Origin: Shewanella atlantica
Lineage (GTDB): Bacteria; Pseudomonadota; Gammaproteobacteria; Enterobacterales; Shewanellaceae
Direction of reading: 5' to 3'
DNA length: 64,000 bases
NCBI RefSeq assembly: GCF_003966265.1
Contig: NZ_RXNV01000007.1
Location: 124,001-188,000 of the forward strand
This document shows, piece by piece, positions 18,734-28,183 of the stretch (positions are counted from its first letter, which is position 1; every line of letters begins with the position of its first letter). Made by a program: the position numbers and the translations under genes. The notes under the pieces were generated by a model, which saw only the letters and a program-made list of their open reading frames with translations, ran no database searches and was not told the DNA's origin.

Positions 18734-18760
18734 AAAAAGGCTCCCTCGGGAGCCTTAATT
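18734..18760. terminator. bidirectional intrinsic terminator
   Basis: AAGGCTCCC (18737-18745) and GGGAGCCTT (18748-18756) flanked by an A run and TTAATT, between convergent glycosyltransferase and dsbA-like genes. Confidence 0.88.
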
Positions 18761-18786
18761 GAATGTTGAGAACAGAAACGAATCTA

Positions 18787-19449
18787 TTACTTATGCTCGA
18801 CGGCTAAATAGTTGATCAGGTCGATAAGTTCGCCCAGAGTACGGATCTGTCCCATATTAACGGCGTATTTATCGTTGACGATAAATGCCGGAACACTTTG
18901 AATACGAAACTCTCTTTGCTGGACGCGCCACAAGTCAATTTTGTCGCTCACGGCTTTACTGTCGGCGATAGCATCATATTTACTGATATCAAAACCATTG
19001 TCGGCAAAGACCTTCTTGATGTCATCACGATTGTTCAGTTCTGGTTTCTCATGGGCACTATGGTCGTGATCATGGCTATGACCATTTGCGCCTTCATCGC
19101 CCTGAATGGCGGCGAACATAGCGTGAGTCATCTTATCACCCGCATCCAGCTCCTGAATGACGGCCAATGAACGCATGACTTCGGTACCAATTTCGCTATT
19201 CATAAAGTCAACGTGCTTGCTATCGAACTTCACGTTTTTATTTAAGTTAGCTTTGATATCGCCAAGATACTGGGTTTCCATGTTGAAGCAGTTATGGCAA
19301 TAAAAAGAGTAAAACTCAGTAAGCTTAGGCTGGGCACTCGGTGCTTTATCAGAAACTTGAGTAAAATGCTTACCTTCTACAAATTGTGCGGCAAAGCTGC
19401 TCAATGGTGCAACGGCTAATGTTAATGCTAGTGCAATATGTTTAATCAA
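18787..19449 (-). CDS. dsbA: DsbA-like thiol:disulfide oxidoreductase with CHNC active site
   Basis: About 220 residues. The best start is TTG 19449, with GAGG eight bases upstream; the longer frame to 19485 adds a charged, non-signal-like tail. A signal peptide follows (to SSFA-AQF). The thioredoxin active site is FYSFYCHNCFN, Cys51-His-Asn-Cys54, instead of the usual CPHC, and the cis-Pro loop is SVPAF. Between them is a His/Asp-rich insert (GHSHDHDHSAH) that could bind metal. Role by family: oxidises cysteines of exported proteins. The symbol marks the family; orthology to E. coli DsbA is likely but not proven. Confidence 0.8.
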   Translation of the reverse strand: MIKHIALALTLAVAPLSSFAAQFVEGKHFTQVSDKAPSAQPKLTEFYSFYCHNCFNMETQYLGDIKANLNKNVKFDSKHVDFMNSEIGTEVMRSLAVIQELDAGDKMTHAMFAAIQGDEGANGHSHDHDHSAHEKPELNNRDDIKKVFADNGFDISKYDAIADSKAVSDKIDLWRVQQREFRIQSVPAFIVNDKYAVNMGQIRTLGELIDLINYLAVEHK

Positions 19450-19619
19450 TCTTTTGTCCTCAAAAGTGACCCGCGGCTCGATCAAATATCACATGAGCCT
19501 GCAAAGGTGCCTGAAAAATTCAGCTAAATTTAGCATAGAAGCTTAAGCTTAATTATGACTGAATTTGGAACAGGAAACAGGCCTACTAGTGTGACTTAGG
19601 TTGGGATTTGAGGCAGATT

Positions 19620-20279
19620 TTAATATTTCTCTCTTAAAGCTTGCCAGGCTTCACACACTTTACGGAATTGAGCCGCATCGCCATCGGGGCGATCCGGATG
19701 CCACTTCAATGCCAGTTTACGCCATTGGCGACGCACCTCTTTATCCGTGGCATTCACATCCAGTTCGAATACGGCCAAAGCCTGACTCTTATGCATTAAG
19801 TTAGGGTTGGTGCCGATATAATCTTCATAACGATTCCAGAAGGATTCGAGCATCTCTTGTATGATATCGGGACAAGTATCGTAGTTAATCCAGTTAAGGT
19901 AATACTCTCTCAGTGCATCATCCTCCCTGAGACTGGAATCTAAGTTGCTGGGGATGATTCGGAATATTTGTATCTCCATAGCTTTTACTTGGAGCCAGTG
20001 CTGTGGCAGAAGCATAGCCTGGAGCTCAAACAGGGCGTTCATCAACAGGAAATTACGTTTGAAGAGGGCCTTTTGTTGGTCCTCATCGAGATCTTGCATT
20101 AAGCCTTTATTCTGTAGCTCGGCGGCCAGATGGTGCACTTTCCAGCTCTTATTGGAGGTCTGTAGTAGGCTGAGTAGTGGCCAGATAAGCGGGTTATCCC
20201 CTTTGATAACAGAGATATCGGCTACTGATTTAGAATCAGATAGCGCGGGGAGTGCCGTTGAATTTTTGCCTAGTAACAT
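19620..20279 (-). CDS. J-domain protein with N-terminal DnaJ-related domain
   Basis: About 219 residues from ATG 20279. The C-terminal 65 residues form a J-domain: helix II KEVRRQWRKLALKW, the HPD motif at 194-196, helix III FRKVCEAWQALREKY. The N-terminal part (PLLSLLQTSNKSWKVHHLAAELQ and on) matches the 'DNA-J related' domain known from gammaproteobacteria. Expected role: cytosolic co-chaperone that stimulates an Hsp70; client unknown. The frame is open to 20399, but the upstream 40 residues look non-coding. A MITE-like element begins about 130 bp upstream. Confidence 0.8.
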   Translation of the reverse strand: MLLGKNSTALPALSDSKSVADISVIKGDNPLIWPLLSLLQTSNKSWKVHHLAAELQNKGLMQDLDEDQQKALFKRNFLLMNALFELQAMLLPQHWLQVKAMEIQIFRIIPSNLDSSLREDDALREYYLNWINYDTCPDIIQEMLESFWNRYEDYIGTNPNLMHKSQALAVFELDVNATDKEVRRQWRKLALKWHPDRPDGDAAQFRKVCEAWQALREKY

Positions 20280-20410
20280 ACTCCGAATCCATCCTCTACT
20301 GGCTACCGCTCTTATGACATTAAACAGACTATGACACAGAGAATGAGGATTACAAGTGGGCTGAGTGATTGCCCCTATGGATAACGAATATAGGGGCATT
20401 GGGGGATCTT

Positions 20411-20743
20411 TATACCGACTGGTATTATACCAATCGGTATAAAGGTGTGGTCACTCAGCGAGAGTTTAGCGCTTGTGAGGCAAGGTCATTAATTGCTCCT
20501 GCATAAATGACATTTGCAACATCCATGTTGCTCGCAACGAGTGAGGAACATAGTTATTCTACGTTTAAGCTCGTTAACGCCGTATCGCAAGTGCTAAAAC
20601 TCGCCTTTCAGGAGTGTTTTTGGCTGCCTACTTCTGTGTTGAATGAGTTCAAAATGGATCTCTATTCCCTCACTCGTTCGCTTTGAATTATGCAGCCAAA
20701 AATAACTCTGAGTTGATAACTTTCTTATACTGATTGGTATTAT
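20411..20743 (-). mobile_element. MITE-like element, copy 1
   Basis: About 320 bp (core 20424-20743), bounded by near-palindromic ends TTATACCAATCGGTATAA and TTATACTGATTGGTATTA. An extra partial end lies at 20411-20427. The interior aligns throughout with the element at 30852-31169 in inverse orientation. It encodes no protein and holds internal inverted repeats (AACGAGTGAGG/CCTCACTCGTT and TTTTTGGCTGC/GCAGCCAAAAA). Its right end overlaps the stop codon of the nfsB remnant. Confidence 0.8.
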
Positions 20744-21392
20744 ATTTCGGTGAAGAGTTGCTCCTGTGGCAGCCTGGACTTAGGCAGTTCGGCATTAAAA
20801 TCATCCTCTGCCTTGTAGCCCAGAGCGACGATGACCGAAGCGCAATAACCTTGTTCTCTTAACCCCAATACCTGGTTAAGTATGCCTGCATCGAAGCCTT
20901 CGATAGGACAAGCATCCACGTCGATGACATTGGCACCCGGCAGTAGGTTGCCCAGAGCCAGATACACCTGCTTTTCCATCCATTATTGAGTGTCTTTTAG
21001 CTCATATCTGTGCATGTTTGCAAAAAATGAGCGACCATTGTGCTGTCCCTGTTTCGCCTCCTCATTGCTGAATCGACCATCTTTCTCCTCCTGCTCCAGA
21101 ACTGTAGACAGGTGTTGATCATCCATCAGCACCTTTGTACACAGAACCAACAGATATGATGCATTGAGTAGCTTTTGGGTATAAAGCCAAAGTTCACCGT
21201 CGATTCAGCAATCTTGGCCTTACCCTCTTCAGATGATGCCAGAACAAAATGCCTGGGCTGGGAATTGGTAGATGAGGGGCTGTATTGCTGCAGCGTCTAA
21301 ATATCTGCAGTCTTGTCTGCAGCGATCTTTTTGGTCGGATTGAATGCCTTGGTGATATAACGTTTTTGGGTCAGGTAGCTCAGTTCGCTCAT
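20740..21392 (-). pseudogene. nfsB: decayed NAD(P)H nitroreductase (NfsB-like)
   Basis: Reading the minus strand from ATG 21392 gives MSELSYLTQKRYITKAF, then QQYSPSSTNSQPRHFVLAS and, in the last open part (20740-20979), VIDVDACPIEGFDAGILN and LPKSRLPQ, matching E. coli NfsB in order. It is broken by an in-frame TAG at 21297-21299 (where E. coli has Lys), a frameshift after about residue 75, and a TAA just before the WMEKQVY segment. Only 79 codons remain open at the 3' end. The intact enzyme would reduce nitroaromatics or quinones with FMN; this copy cannot make it. Confidence 0.85.
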
Positions 21393-21918
21393 TTACAATC
21401 TCCATCGGGTAGGGCAGAAATCATCATTTTATTCCTGAGCTTTATATAAACAATACCGATAATAAGCCGAAATTTTCAATTTTTATTTGATAAAAGCTCT
21501 TCGTAACGTCCGTTATATTTTGTATAAACAGGAATCTCATCAGACTCGTTATTAGGCTATTTCTGCCTCACTGGCTCAGACTAAAATCAGCCTCACTCTG
21601 GTAGATGATTGAAGCTAATCGGTATTACATGTTTATGGAGACAAATACCGGCGAAACCTCACGCTGGCATGGGGTAGACTCAAACGATTATCATTTGATT
21701 TCCCCCTTTTTAGAACTAAGCTCAATGAAGAGAGTTTTCCCGTCGTTTCGACTCGGAGTCGATAGATTTTAATCTGCTGTAGAGGGCTGGTAACTATTAT
21801 GGATAACGGATTTTTAGATTGTTATCGCTTTTTGGACAACATTAAACGTGGAAGAGTGTATTAGAGGTCACCGTCATGAAGATTGTCTGCGTTACCCAAA
21901 GGTTACAGTGACATAATT
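21393..21918. other. intergenic region with Fur-like box
   Basis: Divergent gap between the nfsB remnant and the CHASE-GGDEF gene. It contains the Fur-like site at 21682. A 47-codon frame from 21629 has no ribosome site and is not called. Confidence 0.5.
21682..21696. promoter_or_regulatory. Fur-like box
   Basis: AAACGATTATCATTT agrees with the Fur core AAATGATAATCATTT at 13 of 15 positions. It lies about 220 bp before the CHASE-GGDEF start and 290 bp from the nfsB remnant, so the controlled gene is not certain. Confidence 0.5.
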
Positions 21919-23568
21919 ATGCCCATATCTAACCCCCGGGTGCGTTACATCATCTTATTCTCTGTATTGATTGGCATTCTGCTTTCCGGCTTGATTGGTT
22001 ACAGTTTTTATCAGAAAGAGACTCAAGCGATAGAGGCTGATTTCAGAAGAGACGTCGATAATAAAGTATCGGCTTTCGAGCGTGAGCTATTGCTGAAGTC
22101 AGAGGTGTTGTATGCACTTAAAGGCTTGTTTGATAGCTCTGAAAACGTGACCGCGCACGAGTTTAAAAAGCTGGCTGCAGAGTTCCTGATTCGCCATCAT
22201 GATATTCAGGCATTGGAGTGGGTGCCCAGAGTAATGAAGGAAAACAGAGATACCTATGAGCAAGCCCGCAGGCTTGAGTATCCGGATTTTGAATTTACCG
22301 AGCGAGAGTCACAGGGACGTATGGTCCGGGCTTCTGAACGTGCCGTATATTTTCCTGTTTACTATGCTGAGCCAATTAAGGGGAATATGGTGGCCCTGGG
22401 ATTCGATCTCGCTTCTGATGAAAAGCGATTAAAGATAATCAATAAATCCAGAGATTTAGATCTTCCTTTAGCGACTGAAAGTATTAGGTTAGTTCAGGAA
22501 ACCTCTACTCAAGTTGGGTTTCTTATGTTTATGCCGATCTATGACGGTGAACCGGCAACCATGAGTAAGCGTCGTGAAAAGCTCTTAGGATTCGTGCTTG
22601 GTGTATATCGAATTGGTGAAATGTTTGAAACCGCTATCAGGCATCCCAGAGTGCAGGGTATCAAGCTGAAATTAATCGATAATACGGGTATCGAGGCGGC
22701 TCAACTCTATGACAACTATTCTGACATTCAGCGTCAGGATAAGACCCCTGCTGCGTTCAGCTATAGTAAGCCCCTGAAGCGGTTTGGCGGCCGACAGTGG
22801 ACACTGGTCGCTAGCCCAACGTTAGGCTATATCGCCGAGCGAAGAAGCTTGCTGCCCTTGATGACAGGGAGTTTCAGTATTTTGTTCGTACTCGTCGCCG
22901 GTATGTATATTTTTCTGGTCGTTAAGCAGTCTATTGTTATCGAGGCTGAGGTGATTGAGCGTTCTAAGGCACTGCAGAAAGTTACGCGGGCCTTGGAAGA
23001 GAGCTCCCTTATCGATGGACTGACTAAGGTGACGAATCGCCGGCAATTTGATGCTCAATTTGAGACCGAGTGGCTGAGGGCTATTCGAGATGGTAGTGCC
23101 TTGTCGCTGATTATGATCGAGCTAGATGATTTCAAGTTGTACAGTGAGCATTATGGCCATCTAGCGGGCGAACAATCTCTCAAAGATGTGGCCGGGGAGC
23201 TCTTGCGTACAAGGAGTCGTAACTCTGATCTGGTGGCCAGATATAGTGCCGAAACCTTTGTCATCTTGTTGCCAAACACTGAAGAGCCGGCCATTTTAGC
23301 TGAAAAATGTCGCGTCAATATCGAGAAGTTATACATTCCCGATGAAGTGTCGCCTGTCTCAGAGTATCTCACCATCAGCTTGGGGGTGATGACAGTGATC
23401 CCTACTCAAAGTTGTAACCCGGATGATTTTATCAATGAAACCTCTAATGCTCTGTCACAGGCCAGATTAGCCGGTAAGAATAGAGTTTCTGTTTCCGACA
23501 AAACCCGGATAGTTAATCAAGGCGATGTTATCGATTTCAAATCCCCCAAGGGTCAGACTCCGGAGTAA
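21919..23568 (+). CDS. CHASE-domain GGDEF protein with degenerate active site
   Basis: About 549 residues from ATG 21919 (the frame opens at a TTG 12 codons earlier). Layout: membrane span near 10-30, periplasmic CHASE sensor (about 40-260; ALEWVPRV, FPVYYAEP), second span near 310-335, short helix, GGDEF domain. The signature is S443-A-E-T-F447 in place of GGEEF, and the metal/nucleotide segment reads IELDDFKLYSEHYGHLAGEQ with changes at usual Asp positions, so cyclase activity is unlikely. The inhibitory RxxD site survives as R434-N-S-D437 five residues upstream, so it may still bind c-di-GMP. A paralogue follows. Confidence 0.88.
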   Translation: MPISNPRVRYIILFSVLIGILLSGLIGYSFYQKETQAIEADFRRDVDNKVSAFERELLLKSEVLYALKGLFDSSENVTAHEFKKLAAEFLIRHHDIQALEWVPRVMKENRDTYEQARRLEYPDFEFTERESQGRMVRASERAVYFPVYYAEPIKGNMVALGFDLASDEKRLKIINKSRDLDLPLATESIRLVQETSTQVGFLMFMPIYDGEPATMSKRREKLLGFVLGVYRIGEMFETAIRHPRVQGIKLKLIDNTGIEAAQLYDNYSDIQRQDKTPAAFSYSKPLKRFGGRQWTLVASPTLGYIAERRSLLPLMTGSFSILFVLVAGMYIFLVVKQSIVIEAEVIERSKALQKVTRALEESSLIDGLTKVTNRRQFDAQFETEWLRAIRDGSALSLIMIELDDFKLYSEHYGHLAGEQSLKDVAGELLRTRSRNSDLVARYSAETFVILLPNTEEPAILAEKCRVNIEKLYIPDEVSPVSEYLTISLGVMTVIPTQSCNPDDFINETSNALSQARLAGKNRVSVSDKTRIVNQGDVIDFKSPKGQTPE

Positions 23569-23747
23569 GCTTCATTGGGATACCTCCTATAAAATGCACT
23601 CCATTCTCTACGACTTTCTTATGACAAAATCCTTACCTTATGAGGGACTTAATTTTCTCTATAATGTGACAAAAATGTTAACTCTATGCCGGTTTATCGT
23701 GTAAACTGCAGATTAAATGCCTGTTTCTATGGATACATTGTCCCGGT

Positions 23748-25409
23748 ATGAATTTTTTTTCTAAGTACATTCTGCTATCCGCTATCTTGGTAGGTTTAAC
23801 CCTTTCTGCCTATATGGGAATAAGTTTCTATGAAAAAGAGACCAAGGCGATAGAGCAAGATTTTTATAAGGATGTCGATGATAAAGTGGCGGCTCTGGAG
23901 AGGGAGTTACTGCTCAATATCGAGGTGCTTTTTGCCATCAAAGGTTTATTTGATAGCTCCAATGAGGTGAGTTCTGCCGAGTTTAACCGTATTGCGCACA
24001 GTTTTCTGGTCAGGCATCAGGATATACAGGCACTGGAATGGGCCCCTAAAGTCCCTGATAGTCAGAGAGCTGCCTATGAAGAGATGAAGCGCGTCGAGTT
24101 TCCGGATTTTGAAATTACCGAGCTTGGTTCTCAAGGGATGATCCGTGCGTTGGACAGGGACAGCTACTTTCCCGTCTCCTATGTCGCCCCCTTTTCAGGC
24201 AATGAGGTGGTCATGGGCTTCGACCTCTCCTCCAGTGACAAACGTGTCGAGACCCTGGAGAAAGCCCGCGATCTGGATAAGTCGGTGGCGACCCCCGGCA
24301 TAAGCCTGCTTCAGTATCACTCGAACCAGAAAGGGATCCGCATCTTTCTGCCCATCTACTCGGGGGATCCAACCACAGTCTTTAAACGTCGCGAGCAGCT
24401 TAGGGGTTATGTGTTGGGGGTTTATCGTATTGGCGACATGTTCGATAGCGCGATCAAGCGGACCTCGGCTCACGGCATCTACTTCTCTTTGGAGGATTGG
24501 ACCTCTGGCAGTAGTGCCAGTCTATACTCCAATTTCCCTGAAAACCTGCAATTGAGCAGGTCTCAACTTGACTTTACCTATGAGAAATCACTGGCTCGGA
24601 TCAGCAGCAGGCAGTGGGCAATTGTTGCAACCCCCAGTGTCGGGTATGTGGCGGAGCGGAGAGGTAAACTGCCCTATATGATCGCGATATTCGGAGGGCT
24701 ATTTGTCCTGCTCGGTGCCTCCTATATCTACGCGATCCTAAGGCGTTCAGTCTTGATTGAAAATGAGGTTGAGCAGAGGACCCATGACCTGAATGAGGCC
24801 AAACGAAAACTGGAGGAGCTGTCGCAGACCGATGGCTTAACTAAGATCCCAAACAGGCGCTGTTTCGATGAGACGCTGCAGGCTCAGTGGCAAAAGGCGA
24901 TAAGGGAAGAATCGTATATCGGATTGATGATGATCGATATCGATCACTTTAAACTCTACAACGACACCTATGGCCACCTCGCAGGCGATCAATGTTTACG
25001 GGAGGTGGCTCAGGCGTTGAGCCAGACTCTCAACCTCAACACAGATCTCGTGGCCCGTTATGGAGGGGAGGAGTTTGTTGTATTGCTGCCTCGTACCCGA
25101 GACTGCACCTCTCCGGCAAAACGATGCCAATACAATATTGAGCGATTATCCCTCCCCCATGAAACTTCGATGACCAGTGAATTTATTACTGTCAGCATAG
25201 GTGTTGCCAGTCTCTCTCCTACGAAAGACTCAGATCTGTTGGATCTCACGACACAGGCCGATCTGGCTCTCTATGAGGCTAAAAACTCAGGTAGAAATCG
25301 GGTTTGCTTCTTTAAACCTAAGCCTGTAGATATTTCCACTATAGGTCATCAAGATAGCCATCAAGCCAACCATAAAGTCAGTACTGCGGGGAGTGGTAAG
25401 AGTTTATAA
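23748..25409 (+). CDS. CHASE-domain diguanylate cyclase
   Basis: 553 residues with the same layout as its upstream neighbour: span at the N-terminus, CHASE domain (ALEWAPKV, YFPVSYVAP), second span near 310-330, then GGDEF. Here the active site is intact: ARYGGEEF (GGEEF 439-443), MMIDIDHFKLYNDTYGHLAGDQ and the DGLTKIPNRR loop. The I-site position reads L430-N-T-D433, lacking the Arg, so product inhibition is probably lost. Expected reaction: two GTP to c-di-GMP, controlled by a periplasmic ligand. 180 bp after the degenerate paralogue; the pair arose by tandem duplication. Confidence 0.92.
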   Translation: MNFFSKYILLSAILVGLTLSAYMGISFYEKETKAIEQDFYKDVDDKVAALERELLLNIEVLFAIKGLFDSSNEVSSAEFNRIAHSFLVRHQDIQALEWAPKVPDSQRAAYEEMKRVEFPDFEITELGSQGMIRALDRDSYFPVSYVAPFSGNEVVMGFDLSSSDKRVETLEKARDLDKSVATPGISLLQYHSNQKGIRIFLPIYSGDPTTVFKRREQLRGYVLGVYRIGDMFDSAIKRTSAHGIYFSLEDWTSGSSASLYSNFPENLQLSRSQLDFTYEKSLARISSRQWAIVATPSVGYVAERRGKLPYMIAIFGGLFVLLGASYIYAILRRSVLIENEVEQRTHDLNEAKRKLEELSQTDGLTKIPNRRCFDETLQAQWQKAIREESYIGLMMIDIDHFKLYNDTYGHLAGDQCLREVAQALSQTLNLNTDLVARYGGEEFVVLLPRTRDCTSPAKRCQYNIERLSLPHETSMTSEFITVSIGVASLSPTKDSDLLDLTTQADLALYEAKNSGRNRVCFFKPKPVDISTIGHQDSHQANHKVSTAGSGKSL

Positions 25410-25447
25410 GCCTGAGCCAGAAAGGTTCAGGCACCTGATGTGGGAGT

Positions 25448-25459
25448 TACCAATTGGTA
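25448..25459. repeat. short palindrome resembling MITE ends
   Basis: TACCAATTGGTA, a perfect 12-bp palindrome between convergent genes, similar to the core of the MITE termini (ATACCAATCAGTAT). Confidence 0.35.
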
Positions 25460-25477
25460 TTACTACAGAGTCAAGAA

Positions 25478-26749
25478 CTAGGTCGGGGTGACGCACTCGT
25501 CGCTACGTTTTAATACCCGGCTCTCTACTATGCTGGATAAAATGAACATCAACAGATAACCACTTCCCAGAGACAAGATCACCGCAACGACATTATCTGT
25601 AATTCTGCTGTAGATATAATAACTTCCAATCAAAGCTAAGATCCCGCTGAGTCTGATTAGCAGGCTCTGTGTGAACAAGCCATGGGCCTTGATGAAAGCT
25701 AACTGATAGGCGTTGAGCATCATAAACACGAAGAACATAGAGAAGTGCATCAGCACTGGTGCGGCTTTGCTGTATTGCTGAGGAAATACCCAGTTCACTA
25801 TCTCATGGCTGTAAAACAGCATAAGCGTAAAGAAACAGGCGCTTATCGTTATGGCAAGCTTGTATACCCAATGCTTTATCTGTTTGATCTGTTCATGGTC
25901 TCCCTGACGCACACAGACTGCGAGTTCGGGAAAAACGAATCGATATATGGGGAAAACAAATAACAGGGTCAGGTATGCGATGATGGGCCTGACAACAACC
26001 TGAAAGTCACCCAGCTCATCTATGCTGAAGTGGCCGATGGTCATCAGGACGGTGATATAGATCATCAAGATACTTGCCCCCGCCTCGAGGGAGGCGGTAA
26101 AGCTTTTCTTCACGAAATTGCGTAGACCGGGATCCATATTTACCGAGCCCAAAGGCGTGGTTGCTACCTGCTTTCTTCGGTTAATAAACATGAAACCGGC
26201 CATGGTGATGGAGGAGAGCATCAAACTGTAAAACAGAGACGCGATGGCTGTCTGCTGCAGCAGGTAGAAGCAGGCGAGAAAAATCACTACCTGACTCAGT
26301 GGCTCCATCCATGTCACCCTGTTGGAGATGGTATACATACGGTACATGGCAATTTGATTGGTAAAATAGACCTTAAACCCCATCCCTAAGATGATCCCGA
26401 CTAAGTGAAAGTACTCCACATCGATATGTAATTTATGCTTGATGTAGGGCAGCACGACTCCCCAGGTGAGCAAGACCATAGCGATTAAGCTGTAGCGAAA
26501 GATATTGGTGATATCTCTATCATTTTGAGTTTGGGAGTAGCTCACTACCATAGAGGAGCGAAATCCTGTCATCAGGATCAGCGACAATGAGATGATATCA
26601 ACCACCGTGTGATAAAGCGCCAGATCTTCTTTGGCAACCCACTGTGCCAACCAGATTTTAAATCCGAAACCAATCGTAATACTGACGAGTGTTGCCCAGA
26701 TCCCGGCAATAAAAGCACGTTTAACCCGTTCGATTGAAGTGACTTGCAT
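25478..26749 (-). CDS. polysaccharide flippase-like membrane protein (MATE/Wzx type)
   Basis: About 423 residues from ATG 26749, which has AAGGAA just upstream; the frame is open to 26905 but that part lacks a ribosome site. Some twelve hydrophobic segments, with the Wzx/MurJ-like look of oligosaccharide exporters (RAFIAGIWATLVSITIGFGFK at the N-terminus, VFPELAVCVRQGD in the middle). Probable role: moving a lipid-linked glycan or a related substrate across the inner membrane. No glycan cluster surrounds it; the nearest glycosyltransferase is 7 kb away. Confidence 0.7.
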   Translation of the reverse strand: MQVTSIERVKRAFIAGIWATLVSITIGFGFKIWLAQWVAKEDLALYHTVVDIISLSLILMTGFRSSMVVSYSQTQNDRDITNIFRYSLIAMVLLTWGVVLPYIKHKLHIDVEYFHLVGIILGMGFKVYFTNQIAMYRMYTISNRVTWMEPLSQVVIFLACFYLLQQTAIASLFYSLMLSSITMAGFMFINRRKQVATTPLGSVNMDPGLRNFVKKSFTASLEAGASILMIYITVLMTIGHFSIDELGDFQVVVRPIIAYLTLLFVFPIYRFVFPELAVCVRQGDHEQIKQIKHWVYKLAITISACFFTLMLFYSHEIVNWVFPQQYSKAAPVLMHFSMFFVFMMLNAYQLAFIKAHGLFTQSLLIRLSGILALIGSYYIYSRITDNVVAVILSLGSGYLLMFILSSIVESRVLKRSDECVTPT

Positions 26750-26983
26750 GGGGTTCCTTGATGAGTGAGAAACTGAAATAAAAGAGGGGAGAATAAGAGT
26801 TTTCAATCTTAACGCGCAATGAATATCGTCAACAGCACCGCAATACAAAGATGTGACGGGTGTGCTCTCCCTGAAATTCTCTGGCAAAGGCAGGGAACTA
26901 ATCAAAATTCAGACCGGACAATGGGGCTATTTCGATGTAACCTTACCTTATTCAATCAGTTGTAATCGAATTAAGGTTTCAGC

Positions 26984-28057
26984 TTGCAAAAACAATCGAC
27001 CAATGGCTCAGAGACTTCTGAGTTTATCAAGATAGCGACCTTCAATCTGTTCAACTTTATTGAACCGCCAGGGGCATTCTATGAATTTGAAAATATCTAT
27101 ACTCAGGAGCAGTGGCAGAAGAAGCTGGACTGGATAGCGACTTACATAGATGAGCATCAGCCTGACGTCATTGGGTTTCAGGAGGTCTTTTCCCCCGACG
27201 CCCTGGCCCAATTAACCGAGCGTTGTGGCTTAAAATACTTCGCCGTATTAGATACCCCCGACGTGGTGGATGGCTTTATCTATAGTAAGCCGGTCGTTGC
27301 CATAGCATCACGTTATCCTATCACTGAGGTTCACAGTGTCACTGCGGGGGATGACTGGGCGTCTATGATGGGGTTATCGAGTGGCTTCGGTTTTAGTCGA
27401 AAACCACTGAGAGTGACCATCTCTCTGCCCAAATTAGGCCCCTGTGACTGTTACGTGGTGCACTTTAAATCTAAACGGCCACTATTCGATGCACAGGAGC
27501 TGGGCGAGCAGGCATCTCCAGCGAGGACACTTGACGGAAATCTTGGTCAGCTACTCTCCATCGAAGCATTGGCTCAATGGGGGGCCAGTATCCAAAGAGG
27601 CAGCGAGGCTGCGCTTCTGCGTTATGCCATGGTCGAACGCCGCACGCAAACGGGTAACCCTATGGTATTAATGGGGGATTTCAATGATATCTTAAATGAT
27701 GGCGTGCTCAGTTCGTTGACCTCTGTCGATACCCGCATTAAGCCTGACCCTCTGTTGGGGGAGGTAGAGCATCAACTGCGAGATCACAGACTAAAAGATG
27801 CCTATGAACTCTACCAATCGACTCAGTACAGCCTCTCCTGTCAACAACGGCCAGCAACACACTATTACTTTGCTAAAGGCTCTGTGCTGGATTACATCTT
27901 GCTTTCGAGTGAGTTCGATAGCAAAAATAGTCGCAGCTTGGCCGAAGTTGGCAGGTATGAGACCTATGACAGGCACCTGATTAACCCGAGATTTGAGCGC
28001 GATAGTCAAAGTACCGACCATGCTCCAGTGATGATAACCATCTCAATTCGCCACTAA
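26984..28057 (+). CDS. endonuclease/exonuclease/phosphatase-family protein
   Basis: 357 residues, no signal peptide. The EEP fold motifs are complete: IATFNLFNF at the N-terminus, IGFQEVF (Glu metal ligand), CDCYVVHFKSKRP, MGDFND (catalytic Asp/Asn) and STDHAPVMI (Asp-His pair) at the C-terminus. So a metal-dependent phosphodiesterase acting on nucleic acid, nucleotide or phospholipid; substrate not deducible. The start is TTG 26984 with AAGG eight bases upstream. Divergent from the flippase gene. Confidence 0.82.
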   Translation: MQKQSTNGSETSEFIKIATFNLFNFIEPPGAFYEFENIYTQEQWQKKLDWIATYIDEHQPDVIGFQEVFSPDALAQLTERCGLKYFAVLDTPDVVDGFIYSKPVVAIASRYPITEVHSVTAGDDWASMMGLSSGFGFSRKPLRVTISLPKLGPCDCYVVHFKSKRPLFDAQELGEQASPARTLDGNLGQLLSIEALAQWGASIQRGSEAALLRYAMVERRTQTGNPMVLMGDFNDILNDGVLSSLTSVDTRIKPDPLLGEVEHQLRDHRLKDAYELYQSTQYSLSCQQRPATHYYFAKGSVLDYILLSSEFDSKNSRSLAEVGRYETYDRHLINPRFERDSQSTDHAPVMITISIRH

Positions 28058-28183
28058 TTCATTTGGATTTCCTGCATATCAGTTGCGCACCATATGTGGC
28101 TGTGGCAAGTTGAATAATCGTGGTTTTATTATTAATTTTCGTCGTTAACATGCCGTTGTTACTGAAGGGATTTCGGAGTACTT

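Noticed and set aside
21629..21772. 47-codon frame upstream of the CHASE-GGDEF gene
   Set aside because: No ribosome site, and it spans the Fur-like box.
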